DNA from: JAEULH01 sp963789785
Lineage (GTDB): Bacteria > Pseudomonadota > Alphaproteobacteria > Rhodospirillales > Defluviicoccaceae
Reading direction: 5' to 3'
Assembly (NCBI GenBank): GCA_963789785.1
Contig: CAWBNC010000011.1
Span: forward strand, 196,047-260,046
DNA length: 64,000 bases
The notes under the pieces were generated by a model. That model was not told the origin of the DNA. It ran no database searches and saw only the letters and a list, made by a program, of their open reading frames with translations. Positions 28,240-38,649 of the stretch are shown here, in pieces. The position numbers and the translations under genes were made by a program. Each line of letters begins with the position of its first letter. Within the stretch, counting starts at the first letter, position 1.

Positions 28240-30003
28240 ATGAGCAGGGCGCGCAGCATCCGCCGGGCGATTTCCGCAACCGTCATGGCGATCGTCGTCA
28301 CCACTCTCGTCGTTGCCTGCGCGCGCGACGCCGACCGGTCCGGTCCCGGCGCTGTCGCGCCGCCGTCGGCCGCGCTTGTCCGCGCGAAGCACGCCATGAT
28401 CGTCGCCGGCCATCCGCTCGCGGCCGAAGCCGGCCTCGAAGTGCTTGCCGCCGGCGGCAGCGCTATCGATGCGGCCATCGCCGCGGAAATGGTCCTCAAT
28501 CTGGTCGAGCCGCAGTCCTCCGGGATCGGCGGCGGCGGCTTTCTCCTGTACTACGACGCCGCCAGCGGCCGAACCGTCGCCTACGACGGCCGCGAGACCG
28601 CGCCCGCCGTCCGCCCGCGAGACCATGTTTCTCGACGCAAAAGGGCAGCCGCGCGCATTCTACGACGCCGTCGTCGGCGGCCTGTCGGTCGGCGTGCCAG
28701 GCCTGCTTCGCATGCTCGATGCGGCGCACGAGGATTTCGGCGCGCTGCCATGGGCCGACCTGTTCGCGCCGGCTATCGCCCACGCCGAATACGGCTTTGC
28801 CGTCTCCCCGCGGCTGCACGGACGATCGCCGACGACAAGTACCTGAAGACCTTTCCCGCGCCGGCGGCGTACTTCTACACCGCTGCCGGCGAGCCCCTGC
28901 CGGCCGGCAGTCTGCTGCGCAATCCGGAGCTGGCGGCCACGTTCCGCGCCATCGCCGCGGACGGCGCCGTCGCCTTCTACACCGGTCCGATCGCCGCCGA
29001 CATCGCCCGCACCGTCAGCGCCGCGCCGCGCAATCCCGCAGCCATGCGCGCGGCCGACATCGCCGGCTACCGTGCGATCCGGCGCGAGCCGGTCTGCCTC
29101 GACTACCGCGCGCGGCGGGTCTGCGGCATGCCGCCGCCGTCTTCGGGCGGGCTGACGACGCTGCAGATCCTGGGACTGCTGCGCGGCTTCGACATGGCCG
29201 CGACCGGCCCGCAGTCGGCGCTCGGAGTCCATCGACTGGCCGAGGCGAGCCGGCTCGCCTTCGCCGATCGCAACGCCTACATCGCCGATCCGGAGTTCGC
29301 TAAAGTGCCGGTCGAAGGCCTGCTCGACCGGGCCTATCTGGCGCGGCGAGCGCGGCTGATCGGGCCGCGGGCGGCACCGGGCGAGGTCGGGCCCGGCCTG
29401 CCGCCGGGGATGGCCAGGCGCGCGGCGGCGCTGCCCGACGAGGCGCGCAACCTGTCGACGACGCACATCAGCGTCGTCGACGCCGCCGGCAATGTCGCCG
29501 CGATGACCAGCAGCATCGAGAGCCCGTTCGGCTCGCGGCTGATGGTCCGCGGCTTCATGCTCAACAACGAACTCACCGATTTCTCGTTCACGCCGACACA
29601 GGGCGGCCGGAAGGTTGCCAACAGGCCGCAGCCGGGCAAGCGGCCGCGCAGTTCGATGGCGCCGACGCTGGTCTTCGACGCGGACGGCCGGCCGGTTCTT
29701 GCCGCCGGCTCGCCCGGCGGATCGCGGATCATCGGCTACGTCGCGAAGTCGTTGATCGCGACCCTCGACTGGGGCCTCGACGTCGCCGACGCCGTTTCGC
29801 TCGGCAACAGGCTGAACCGCAACGGCCCGACCGAACTGGAGGCCGGGACGGAGGTGGCCGCGCTACGGCCCGAACTTGAGGCGCTGGGCCACGAGGTCGA
29901 CGTGCGCGAGCTCGAAAGCGGCCTCAACGCCATCGCGCTGACCCGCAGCGGGCTGGAAGGCGCGGCCGACCCCCGGCGCGAGGGCGTCGCGCTGGGGAGG
30001 TAG
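28240..30003 (+). CDS. ggt: Gamma-glutamyltransferase (two compensating frame shifts)
   Basis: About 588 residues. The start at 28240 has GGGGAG upstream and gives a lipoprotein-type leader ending VVACARD. The proenzyme shows AGHPLAAEAGLEVLAAGGSA and GIGGGGFLLYYD. The autocleavage Thr lies in ARNLSTTHISVVDAAGNVAA, where the small subunit begins. GSPGGSRIIGYVAKSLI forms part of the active site. It hydrolyses or transfers gamma-glutamyl groups of glutathione in the periplasm. Between about 28610 and 28820 homology (ETMFLDAKGQPRAFYDAVVG) runs in another frame, then returns. Confidence 0.9.
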   Translation: MSRARSIRRAISATVMAIVVTTLVVACARDADRSGPGAVAPPSAALVRAKHAMIVAGHPLAAEAGLEVLAAGGSAIDAAIAAEMVLNLVEPQSSGIGGGGFLLYYDAASGRTVAYDGRETAPAVRPRDHVSRRKRAAARILRRRRRRPVGRRARPASHARCGARGFRRAAMGRPVRAGYRPRRIRLCRLPAAARTIADDKYLKTFPAPAAYFYTAAGEPLPAGSLLRNPELAATFRAIAADGAVAFYTGPIAADIARTVSAAPRNPAAMRAADIAGYRAIRREPVCLDYRARRVCGMPPPSSGGLTTLQILGLLRGFDMAATGPQSALGVHRLAEASRLAFADRNAYIADPEFAKVPVEGLLDRAYLARRARLIGPRAAPGEVGPGLPPGMARRAAALPDEARNLSTTHISVVDAAGNVAAMTSSIESPFGSRLMVRGFMLNNELTDFSFTPTQGGRKVANRPQPGKRPRSSMAPTLVFDADGRPVLAAGSPGGSRIIGYVAKSLIATLDWGLDVADAVSLGNRLNRNGPTELEAGTEVAALRPELEALGHEVDVRELESGLNAIALTRSGLEGAADPRREGVALGR

Positions 30004-30171
30004 GCTTCTCATCGAGTCTTCTTTCGCCGGGGCGTTCGAATAAGGCGCTGGCCGTGGCCGGTTGAGCGGCATGCCCGCGCGGTCTACAAGAGGGGCTCCC
30101 GCGCCTGGCCGGCGACCAAGCATATCTGCAGTATCGTCCGCCACGCTTCCCCGCCGCATACGGTCCCGTTC

Positions 30172-31377
30172 ATGTCCTCTCCTTCGTCGTCGCTTCCCCG
30201 CATCTACCTGCTTGCCGGCCGCGACAAGCGCGTCGTCCATGGCCATCCCTGGGCCTACTCCAACGAGATCCGCATGGACGCCGAGGCCAAGGCTCTGCCG
30301 GCGGGGACGCTTGCGAGCCTGCATCGGGTCGACGGCAAGCCGCTCGGCGTCGGCGGCTTCAACCCGCACGCGCTGATCGCCTTCCGCCTGTTCGACCGCG
30401 ACAGCGCGGCCGTCATCGACGAGCGCTTTTTCGCAGACCGGCTCCGTCGCGCCCTGGCCTTGCGCGAGCGGCTGTATCCCGAGCCGTTCTACCGGCTGAT
30501 CCACGCCGAAGCCGACGGCCTGCCCGGCCTGATCGTCGATCGCTTCGACGACGCGGTCGGTCGTCCAGGCGAACACGGCGGCGAGCGACGCGCTGCTCGC
30601 GCCCATCGTGGCCGCGCTCGACGCGGTGCTGGCGCCGAGGGTCATCGTCCTGCGCAACGACTCGCCGGCGCGGGCGGGGGAGGGCCTGGGCTCCTCGTCG
30701 CCCGTCGCCAAGGGCCGGCTCGACGGGCCGGTCGAGGTGCGCGAGAACGGCGTCGTCTATTCCGCCGACCTTCTCGCGGGGCAGAAAACCGGCTGGTTCT
30801 TCGACCAGCGCGACAACCGCGCCTTCATTGCTCCGCTTGCCGCGCGACGGACGGATGCTCGACGCCTACTGCCACTCCGGCGGCTTCGCCCTGGCGGCGG
30901 CCCGCGCCGGCGCGAGCACGGTCCTCGGCATCGACTCGTCCGCAACCGGCACTGGCGCTTGCAGCACGGTGCGGCCGGCGGCCAACGGCGTCGGCGAACG
31001 CTGCACCTTCCGCCGGGCGCAGGTGTTCGAGGCGCTGCAGGCCCAGGTCGACGCGCGCGAGCGCTACGGCGTTGTCGTTGCCGACCCGCCCGCCTTCGTC
31101 AAATCGCGCAAGGACCTGAGCACGGGTCTGCGCGGCTACCGCAAGCTCGCCCGCCTCGCCGCCGCGCTGGTCGAACCCGGCGGCATCCTGTTCATGGCCT
31201 CCTGCTCGCACAACGTCGAGGCGGCGGCCTTCGCCGCGGAGGTGGTCCGCGGGCTGGCGGCGGCGGGCCGCAGCGGCCGCATCATCCGAGCCGCCGGCGC
31301 TTCGGCCGATCATCCGGTCCACCCGAATCTCCCCGAGATCCGCCTACCTCAAGAGCCTGACCCTCCATCTTGACTGA
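30172..31377 (+). CDS. rlmI: RlmI-type rRNA cytosine-C5 methyltransferase (several frame shifts)
   Basis: About 400 residues. An N-terminal PUA-like part reads IYLLAGRDKRVVHGHPWAYS. The central part has HAEADGLPGLIVDRFDD, and after a shift ALDAVLAPRVIVLRND. LLAGQKTGWFFDQRDNR precedes the SAM loop MLDAYCHSGGFALAAARAGA. The catalytic motif VVVADPPAFVKSRKDL and MASCSHNV follow. The C-terminus SAYLKSLTLHLD ends at 31377 in a shifted frame. The family methylates C1962 of 23S rRNA. Shifts are inferred near 30557, 30845, 30950-30980 and 31335. Confidence 0.85.
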
Positions 31378-31486
31378 GACGAGCGTCAGGGCCTGATCGC
31401 CACGTCCGCCGCGCCGCGCCTGCGGACGCAACCCGCGCATGCTATACTTTTGCCCGAACGAGGTATTTGGGGGAGGGCGCTGACGC

Positions 31487-33132
31487 GTGGAGCCGAACGA
31501 GCACAACTACATCCAGGACGTTCTCATCCTGCTCGTCGCCCTGCTCGCGTTCGTGCCGATCTTCCAGCGGCTGAAGATCGGCTCGGCGCTCGCATACCTC
31601 ACCGCCGGCATCGTCATCGGCCCTTCGGTCCTCGGTCTATTCTACCGGCGGCGAAGAGACCCGGACACTGGCGGAACTCGGCGTCGTCTTTCTGCTCTTC
31701 GCCGTCGGACTGGAGGTCAGCAACGAACGGTTGCGCCTGTTCGGCAAGCGGGCGTTCCTGCTCGCCGGGGCCCAGGTTCTCGTCACCACCGCCATTCTCA
31801 CCGGCTGCGGCATGGTGCTCGGGCTGAGCCCGGCCGCGGCCGTGGTCGTCGGTGGCGCGTTGACCTTCTCGTCGTCCGCGGTGGTCTTTCAGATCCTCAG
31901 CGAACGGGGACAGATGACGGGTCAGTTCGCCCGCAGCACCATCGCCATCCTGCTCGTCCAGGATCTGATGGTGGCGCCGATGATCGTCATCGCCGCCGCG
32001 CTCGGCAATGGCGACAAGTCGGTCGCGATCCCGCTGGGGATGGCCGCGCTCAAATTCGGCCTCGTTCTGGTTGCGTTCATCCTGTTCGAGCGCACGGTGC
32101 TGCGCTCACTGTTGCGCCTGGCCGCCGAAACGGGCGCGCCGGAGGTCTTCACCGGCGTGACCCTGCTGCTCGTTCTCGGAATCGGCTGGGTCACCGAGGA
32201 AGCCGGGCTGTCGATGGCTTTGGGCGCGTTTCTGGCCGGCAAGATGGTCGCCGATACCGAGTATCGACATCAGGTCGCAGCCGACATCCAGCCGTTTCGC
32301 GGGCTGCTTCTCGGCCTGTTCTTCATGACCGTCGGGCATGACCCTCGACCTGCGCTTCGCCGCTCTGAACGCCCCGACGCTGGGCGCGCTCGTCGTCGGG
32401 CTGATGGCGATCAAGATGGCCGTCCTGTTTGTCCTGGCGCTGGCCTTCGGCGCGCCGCGGGGGCGCGCCTTGGCGCTGGCTGCACTACTGTCCCAAGGCA
32501 GCGAGTTCGCCTTCGTGCTGCTGGCGCTCGCCTTCGACAGCCGGCTCCTCGACGCGGAGGCGCGCCAGTTGCTGACCGTCGCGGTCGGGGTATCGATGGC
32601 GCTGACCCCGCTGGGCGCCGTGATCCTCACGCGGTTCGCTCCGAAAGGCCGCGGCGAAGTCTCGCTGCTCGGCAATCTCGACCGCGAAAGCGGCGAGGTT
32701 CGTAACCACGTCGTTATCGCCGGTTTCGGCCAGGTCGGCATGGCGGTCGCGCGCTACCTCGCCGGTCAGCATGTGCCGGTGCTGATCCTCGACCTGTCGG
32801 CGCGCCGGGTCCGCGCCAGCCGCGTCCGCAACCTGCCGGTCTTCTACGGCAACGCCGGCCGCACCGAGGTGCTCCGCGCCGCCCATCTCGAGCGCGCTCA
32901 TGCGTTGGTGGTCTCCGTGCCGGAGGCAGCGACCGCAGAGCAGATCACCATTCTCGCCCGGCGCACATTCCCGAAGCTCAGGATCTTCGTTCGCGCTCCC
33001 GACGAGGACTGGATCGCCCGGATGCGCACCGCCGGCGCGAACGCCGTCGTCCTGGATGGCTTGACGACGGCTCTGGAGCTGGCCGAACGGGTGATGCTGG
33101 TTTATGCGCCGGAGGGCGAACCGGCTGGTTGA
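31487..33132 (+). CDS. Kef-type CPA2 cation/proton antiporter with TrkA-N domain (two frame shifts)
   Basis: About 548 residues. The first helices read VLILLVALLAFVPIFQRLKI and LTAGIVIGPSVLGL. Later helices include the CPA2 stretch GALTFSSSAVVFQILSERGQ and SMALGAFLAGKMVADTEYRH. The cytosolic domain has the NAD-binding loop HVVIAGFGQVGMAVARYLAG and GNAGRTEVLRAAHLERA, typical of KefB/KefC. It should exchange K+ for H+, gated by nucleotides or thiol conjugates. Shifts lie near 31640 and 32337. No KefF/KefG partner is adjacent. Confidence 0.87.
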
Positions 33133-33486
33133 AATCCCGGGGTGGCTATGCTGTTACGCAAAAACAACAATACGCCTCCTGTCGTAGCTTTTGTCGCAGA
33201 TGTTGCGGTCGGAAACACTGCGCTAACACTTGAATGTTATTTTTTTGTTGCCCCAGGAATGACCGCCACTTATGAAATTTGTGTGTTCAGCCGCGAGAGT
33301 CGCAGGCGTTGCGGCATCGCGGCTGTTTGTGCGCCTCAGCGAAAGACGCCGCGATCCCGAGTGTCGTGGCTCCGCACATTCCGGTTCCAGCCGGCGACGC
33401 GGGCGCAAGCACAGGGGTCATTCTCGGCAACGTCGTTTATTGACATTCCTTCGGCTTGGTCCTGTTCGAAGTAAAAGGATTCGATT
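33133..33486. other. Intergenic region before fabD
   Basis: About 350 bases with an AT-rich part around 33150-33260 and no convincing ORF. It probably carries the fabD promoter, but I see no strong -35/-10 pair, operator or terminator. Confidence 0.4.
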
Positions 33487-34527
33487 ATGCCCGTTTTCGA
33501 CGTCAAGGTTCGCGAAGTCGCACTCGCGCCTGCTCCCGCCGAGGCCGTCCCGGCTTCGGCCGCGGCACTGGCGGCAACGCGCGCGCTGGTCTTCCCCGGG
33601 CAGGGCTCGCAGGCGGTCGGCATGGGCAACGCGCTGGCCAAGGAGTTTGCCGAAGCCCGCCGGGTGTTCGCCGAAGTCGACGACGCTTTGGGTGAGAAGC
33701 TCTCCAGCCTGATGGCAGAAGGCCCGGAAGACGCGCTGACCCTCACCGAGAACGCGCAGCCGGCGCTCATGGCGGTCAGCCTGGCGGTCCTGCGGGTTCT
33801 CGAGCAAGACTACGGCTGCAATATTCGCACGCTTGGCCGCTTCGTCGCCGGCCACTCGCTGGGCGAGTACACCGCGCTCACCGCCGCCGGCAGCTTCTCC
33901 GTCGGCGACGCTGCGCGGCTACTGCGCAAGCGCGGGTTGGCGATGCAAACGGCGGTGCCGGTGGGCGACGGAGCCATGGCGGCGCTGATGGGTCTTGAGT
34001 TGGCCGCCGCGCGCGAGATCGCCGCCGAGGCCACGCGTGACTCCTATGACGGCGCGGTTTGTGTGGCCGCCAACGACAATGCTCCCGGACAGGTCGTCAT
34101 CAGCGGAAGCCGGGCGGCGGTAAAGCGGGCGACCGAGATCGCCGCCCTGCGCGGCGCCAAACGCTCGATCATGCTGCCGGTGAGCGGGCCGTTCCACTGC
34201 CCGCTGATGGCGCCGGTCGCCGATGTCATGGCCGAAGCGCTGGCCGCGGTCGACATCCAGCCGCCGGTCGTGCCGTTGATCTCGAATGTCACTGCGCACG
34301 AAGTGACCAGCCCGGCCGAGATCCGCAACCTGCTCGTTAGCCAGGTCACCGGCATGGTCCGCTGGCGCGAAAGCGTGCTCTACATGCGTGCTCAGGGTGT
34401 CGAAGAGCTGGTCGAGATCGGCGCGGGCAAGGTGCTGTCCGGGCTCGCCCGGCGCATCGATCGCGGCCTCACCGGCCGCTCCCTCGGCACCCCGGAAGAT
34501 ATCGCGAGTTTCGTCGGTGCCGGCTGA
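33487..34527 (+). CDS. fabD: Malonyl-CoA:ACP transacylase
   Basis: 346 residues. It moves malonyl from CoA to acyl carrier protein for fatty acid synthesis. Motifs: LVFPGQGSQAVGMG, the nucleophile in VAGHSLGEYTALTA, NAQPALMAVSLA, SIMLPVSGPFHCPLMAPVAD with the catalytic His, and VEIGAGKVLSGL. Relative to usual FabD there is an extra segment of about 31 residues (MPVFDVKVREVALAPAPAEA and on) before the first strand. The stretch is in frame without a better start. No fabG, fabF or acpP gene follows. Confidence 0.92.
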   Translation: MPVFDVKVREVALAPAPAEAVPASAAALAATRALVFPGQGSQAVGMGNALAKEFAEARRVFAEVDDALGEKLSSLMAEGPEDALTLTENAQPALMAVSLAVLRVLEQDYGCNIRTLGRFVAGHSLGEYTALTAAGSFSVGDAARLLRKRGLAMQTAVPVGDGAMAALMGLELAAAREIAAEATRDSYDGAVCVAANDNAPGQVVISGSRAAVKRATEIAALRGAKRSIMLPVSGPFHCPLMAPVADVMAEALAAVDIQPPVVPLISNVTAHEVTSPAEIRNLLVSQVTGMVRWRESVLYMRAQGVEELVEIGAGKVLSGLARRIDRGLTGRSLGTPEDIASFVGAG

Positions 34528-34597
34528 GGCTGGCCCGCCGATCCCATCATGCCCGTTCGTCCGCGGGCAATCGCCGCTGCCGCCAACGACGCCGCTG

Positions 34598-34790
34598 TCA
34601 GTGCCGGCTCTGCTCGTCGTAGACCTGCTTGATCTGGAGAAAATTGTACAACACGCTGCCGATGAAGAAGGCCAGCCCGGAATAGTACATGGCCGGCTCT
34701 TCGGCTCGCGACGCCAGGAAAAAGGGCGACCAGACCGACAATGGCGACCATGCCGCCGATGATCCAACGTCCGAGGTGACGCGCCGCCAT
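34598..34790 (-). CDS. Small two-helix membrane protein (one frame shift)
   Basis: About 64 residues. The first helix (RWIIGGMVAIVGLVALF) is followed by a shift at a T/C run near 34715. It continues ASRAEEPAMYYSGLAFFIGS and VLYNFLQIKQVYDEQSRH, a second helix with a charged cytosolic tail. The family is not recognised with certainty. It lies convergent with fabD. Confidence 0.6.
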
Positions 34791-34908
34791 CTTATTCTCT
34801 CCCCTTCTTGCTTATTACTTACTCTGCCGAAGGCTTTGACCGTGCCGTGTCCGACGCGAGCGCTCGGCAGGCTGGCCCCTTAATTTCTCATTTCAAGGCT
34901 TAGTGCAA

Positions 34909-34947
34909 GCCCATTCGCCGCTTCGCGGCCGGGCGCAGGATGCTCTA
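34909..34947 (-). repeat. Dispersed intergenic repeat, copy C (end only)
   Basis: On the minus strand the sequence after the chaperone stop reads TAGAGCATCCTGCGCCCGG, identical to the first 19 bases of copy A (4133 downward). Beyond it the sequence differs and forms its own small hairpin (CCGC-GAA-GCGG). Confidence 0.65.
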
Positions 34948-35427
34948 GCCCCCGTGTCCCACGTCTCCATGTCCCGTGGCGGTCGCGCTTTCCACTGTGA
35001 AGTCCACGGTTATCTTTCCGGCGCGCTCGAAGGTCAACGTCATCGGAAACGTTTCACCCTCCACAAGCGGCGCATCGAGATCGATCAGCATGATGTGCAG
35101 GCCCCCAGGTTCGAGCCTGGTGGTCGTGCCGCTGTTCAACTCGATGCTCTCGACTTGCCGCATCCGCATGACGTTTCCGTCCATGAGATGCGTGTGGAGT
35201 TGAACCGCCTTGCTGACATCCGCCGACGCCGAAACCAACTTGTCCGTTGCGCCGTCATTCATGAAGGCGGCGTACGCCGCTCCAGTCTTGGCGCCCGGTG
35301 CAGTGGCCCGCGCCCACGGGTGATCGATCCTGATCTCGCCCAGCTTGTAGTCGTGTGCGCGCGCAGCATTGGGAATCGATCCCACGCTCGTTACCAGGAC
35401 GAAGATTGCCAACAACGCTGCTTTCAT
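34945..35427 (-). CDS. Periplasmic copper chaperone PCu(A)C
   Basis: 160 residues with signal peptide MKAALLAIFVLVTSVGSIPN and cleavage near AARAHD. The DUF461/PCu(A)C core reads IRIDHPWARATAPGAKTGAA, AVQLHTHLMDGNVMRMRQVE (copper-binding His and Met) and LEPGGLHIMLIDLDAPLVEG. This family carries Cu(I) to cytochrome oxidase in the periplasm, in line with the cbb3 cluster upstream. RBS AGGAAG precedes the ATG at 35427. The stop codon starts repeat copy C. Confidence 0.92.
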   Translation of the reverse strand: MKAALLAIFVLVTSVGSIPNAARAHDYKLGEIRIDHPWARATAPGAKTGAAYAAFMNDGATDKLVSASADVSKAVQLHTHLMDGNVMRMRQVESIELNSGTTTRLEPGGLHIMLIDLDAPLVEGETFPMTLTFERAGKITVDFTVESATATGHGDVGHGG

Positions 35428-35590
35428 AGCTACTTCCTTCTGGTTCGCAGGATGCACACGGCATCGGGAAACGTCGGCGCGACGCGCCGGGGCACCGACC
35501 GCCCGCGCCCGGAGACGGCCGTCATTGCGCGGTGCAGCATCGGAGTCGGAGCGGTTACTGTCAACACTCGCTCTGCGCGCCGCAGCACCG

Positions 35591-37009
35591 CTATTGCGTA
35601 GCGTCCCACTCGCGCACGGCTTGCGGGTGCGGCAGCTCGATGCGGAAGGTGGTGCCGGCGGGCCCGCTCGCCGCAAGCGACAGTTCGCCGCCATGGGCTC
35701 GGACGATCTCCCTGGCGATGGCGAGACCGAGGCCGCTGCCGCTGTTGTGCCCCGAGATCGCGAATGGGGTAAACAGCGCGTCGTGCTGCGCACGCGGAAT
35801 CCCTGGCCCATCGTCGCTGATCTCAATGATCAGTCGGTCGCTCGCGGACCGGGCGGAGATCTTGATCCTGCGCGCTCCCGCATGGGCGGCGTTCGCGACC
35901 AGGTTAGACAGTACCCGGACGAAATGGTCGCGGTCGCCGGCGAGCGTGAGATCGCAGCCGCGACAGCTGATTGCGAGGGCCCGCTCGGCGTTGTCGGCAA
36001 GACCGGCTTTGACCTCGGCGATCGGCTCGCTCAGCCGGAACGGGGCGATGCGCAGGTTCGCTCTGACGTCGCTGACGAAGTCGAGCGTCTGAGTGCACAG
36101 CGTGCTGGCCCTGTCGATGGCGTTGTAGAGCTTCGGCGCCACCCGCTGGACCTCCGGATCGGCGATCGCCGACAGCCGGTCGGATGCCAGCGCCGCGGTC
36201 GACAGGGCATTGCGAAGATCGTGGTTGATCCTGGCCATAGCCGCGCCCAGGGCGGCGAGCCGGCCCTTCTGCCGCAGGGCGGCCCGGATCTGCTCCTGCA
36301 TGACGGCAAGCTCGCGCTGGGCGACGCCGATTTCGTCGCTGCGGCGGGTCGGCCTCATGGCCGCGGCGTCGTCCTCGGGCCGCTCGCGAAAGCGCATCAT
36401 TGCGTCGGTGAGCTGGACGATCGGGCGAACCATGAGCCACTGCAGGGAAAAGAAGACGAGCATGGCGGTCAGCAGCGAGATGATGATGGATAGCGTCAGG
36501 ATGCGGATCGAGAACGCGTGCATCGCTTCGCGCAACGGCGTTTCATCGAAGATCACCTCGATCGTCGCATCGGGCTGCGCCGGCGAAGAGCCGGTCACCC
36601 TGAGAACGCGGTTGTTTGCCTGGAGCAGGGTGGCGAAGGCCTGGGAGATCCAGCCCCAGAACATTTCCTCGCGGAGGTCGATGCTCGCATCCACCAGCGG
36701 CGGCGCGGCCTCCCCCAGCATCAGCATTCGCCGCTGCGCGTCGGTAAGGACGATGGCATAGGCGCCGGCGTGGCTAAGCAGCGCCGTCTCCAGCTCCTTG
36801 CCGACCATGTTGTCCGGCGTCGCTTCGAGCGCGAGCACGGCGAGGTGCGCCTTGGCGATGCGTTCCGCAAGGTAGTCCCTGCGAAAGCGCGCGATGGAGG
36901 GGACGTAGATCAGCACCTCCGACAGCATGACGAACAGCACCGTCAGCATGAGCAGGCGGGCGGACAGACCCGTGATGAGCCGGGTGCGGGCGGGCGGCGG
37001 CGCGCTCAT
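35591..37009 (-). CDS. Membrane sensor histidine kinase
   Basis: About 472 residues from the ATG at 37009; an ATG at 37036 would add nine. Two membrane helices (LSARLLMLTVLFVMLSEVLI and LTLSIIISLLTAMLVFFSLQ) flank a periplasmic sensor of about 130 residues. A HAMP-like linker (RPIVQLTDAMMRFRE) follows. The phospho-accepting His is in MARINHDLRNALSTAALASD. ATP-binding boxes are VLSNLVANAAHAGA, ISDDGPGIP and GSGLGLAIAREIVRAHGGEL. No response regulator gene is adjacent, so its partner lies elsewhere. Signal unknown. Confidence 0.9.
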   Translation of the reverse strand: MSAPPPARTRLITGLSARLLMLTVLFVMLSEVLIYVPSIARFRRDYLAERIAKAHLAVLALEATPDNMVGKELETALLSHAGAYAIVLTDAQRRMLMLGEAAPPLVDASIDLREEMFWGWISQAFATLLQANNRVLRVTGSSPAQPDATIEVIFDETPLREAMHAFSIRILTLSIIISLLTAMLVFFSLQWLMVRPIVQLTDAMMRFRERPEDDAAAMRPTRRSDEIGVAQRELAVMQEQIRAALRQKGRLAALGAAMARINHDLRNALSTAALASDRLSAIADPEVQRVAPKLYNAIDRASTLCTQTLDFVSDVRANLRIAPFRLSEPIAEVKAGLADNAERALAISCRGCDLTLAGDRDHFVRVLSNLVANAAHAGARRIKISARSASDRLIIEISDDGPGIPRAQHDALFTPFAISGHNSGSGLGLAIAREIVRAHGGELSLAASGPAGTTFRIELPHPQAVREWDATQ

Positions 37010-37106
37010 GCGACCGCAGTATGCCATGATCGACAAACGATGGAGATCACCGGCCGTGCCCGGCGCGCTGTCGGTGAACCGCCATCGGATAGCCGCCGCC
37101 TCGGCT

Positions 37107-37874
37107 TTAAGGAGCGCCGCGAACCGGGGCCCGGCGGCGGAAGCGCTTGTACGCCACCGGCGCCAGCGACAGGAGGGCGAGGCCGATGATCGGTGCGAGG
37201 ATTTCGGGGGCGAAGATCAGGCCGAGGTCGGGCTTGCCGCCGGCGTCGAATACCGCGCCGAGACCGTTGCCGACGAGGGTATAGACCACGCTTCCCGGGA
37301 TGATGCCGAAGAACGTGCCGATGACGAAGGTGCGCAAGGGTACGCCGAGAAAGGCCGGTACGAGGTTTACCAGCCAGAACGGGAAGATCGGCACGAGGCG
37401 CAGCGCGAGGAGATAGCTCAGCGCGTTCTCCCTGAAGCCAGCCTCCATCTTGCGGATTGCAGGTCCGGCTTTCGCCTGCAGGATGTCGCTGAAGGCGTAG
37501 CGGGCTGCGAGAAAAATCGCCGTCGCGCCCAGTGTCGCGGCGACGACCACGTAGATCGCGCCCATGAGCGTTCCGAAAAGGAAGCCGCCGGCAATCGTCA
37601 TCCAGATCGCGCCGGGCAGCGAGAAGGCGACGACAAGGGCATAGGCGGCAATGAATACCAGGGCGGCGAGAAGCTGATTATCGGCGCGCCAGGCCAGGAG
37701 CGCCTGCCGGTTCTCGCTCAGGGACTCGAAGCTGAGATAACGGTCGAGACCGCAAAGGAAAAATGCGGCGAAGCCGGCGACGATGACCACCACCGGCGCG
37801 AGCCGCCACCACAACGCGCGGTGCGGAGCGGCGGCGGCCTTCGCTTCCGAATCCTCGGAAATTCGTTGGTCCAT
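37107..37874 (-). CDS. TVP38/TMEM64 (VTT-domain) membrane protein
   Basis: 255 residues, uninterrupted. Membrane segments flank the VTT core: AFSLPGAIWMTIAGGFLFG, FLAARYAFSD, then RLVPIFPFWLVNLVPAFLGV and TFFGIIPGSVVYTLVGNGLG. The family is DedA-like and linked to lipid scrambling or membrane homeostasis. A cytosolic N-terminus rich in Ala and acidic residues precedes it. Confidence 0.9.
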   Translation of the reverse strand: MDQRISEDSEAKAAAAPHRALWWRLAPVVVIVAGFAAFFLCGLDRYLSFESLSENRQALLAWRADNQLLAALVFIAAYALVVAFSLPGAIWMTIAGGFLFGTLMGAIYVVVAATLGATAIFLAARYAFSDILQAKAGPAIRKMEAGFRENALSYLLALRLVPIFPFWLVNLVPAFLGVPLRTFVIGTFFGIIPGSVVYTLVGNGLGAVFDAGGKPDLGLIFAPEILAPIIGLALLSLAPVAYKRFRRRAPVRGAP

Positions 37875-38010
37875 GTCCTGCTCGGTCCGGTCGTCGCCGA
37901 TGGTTTCCAGGGGTACCGAAGGCCGCGCCCTGCCTAGACATCATTGCGGGCGCCGGAAGAGTCCAGGCTCAATACGTCACGGCGGTTCACCTCGTCGTGA
38001 TCGGCGCCTC

Positions 38011-38433
38011 TCAAGAAAAACGACGGCCGAACCGTTCGACGTTGCGGGACCTATCCCCGGGAAACCGTTGCGCAATGGTGACCGCGCCCTGCGCGGTTTC
38101 GCATTCAACGGTCCGCACGTATTCATAGCCCCGTCGCAATAGCTCGGCGCCTAGCCAACGATTGCCGAGGAAGGCGGGAAGGATGTAAAGGAAAAACATC
38201 ACGGCCGAAACGGCTAGGGAGACGAAGACCTTAGTCCAGTCGTCAGCGGCTTGCAGGGCGGACGCCTCGGTTGCTTTCGCCGTGACAAAAACGAACCCAA
38301 CCAGTGCGGCGTGGCGCCACAGTTTCCTGAACAGCAGCCAAGGGAACCCGCCAAAAAACGCCGGCCACGAGAAGCCGTCCTTCACCGCTTCTAGACCTCT
38401 CGTCGGATGTGCGTAAACCTTGAACGAACGCAT
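38011..38433 (-). CDS. DUF2628 membrane protein
   Basis: 140 residues from the ATG at 38433 (MRSFKVYAHPTRGLEAVKDG), chosen because it matches the family N-terminus. FSWPAFFGGFPWLLFRKLWR is the DUF2628 signature, followed by two membrane helices (ALVGFVFV, VSLAVSAVMFFLYILPAFLG) and a cytosolic tail GYEYVRTVECETAQGAV. Function unknown. Confidence 0.78.
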   Translation of the reverse strand: MRSFKVYAHPTRGLEAVKDGFSWPAFFGGFPWLLFRKLWRHAALVGFVFVTAKATEASALQAADDWTKVFVSLAVSAVMFFLYILPAFLGNRWLGAELLRRGYEYVRTVECETAQGAVTIAQRFPGDRSRNVERFGRRFS

Positions 38434-38649
38434 GAACCGCGCCTTGCTTATGAACGTGCTCCCGAACAAAGAGCAAGGTTACGATGCTAGCCGGTCCAAG
38501 TTAACGGCCGGTGTGTGCCGCGGTCACGGCAGCAGGCATCGGGCGCGGACGTCGTTGGGCTTGCTTCGGTCAGACCGGCCGCGCCGGGCGTTGACTTGGA
38601 CCGGCCGAACCCTTATGAGAACGCTGCCATCGGGCGTCGGAGCAGGCTT

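Noticed and set aside
35428..35826. N-terminal extension of the copper chaperone frame
   Set aside because: The extension is Arg/Ser-rich and overlaps the histidine kinase gene. A strong ribosome site and signal peptide mark the start at 35427.
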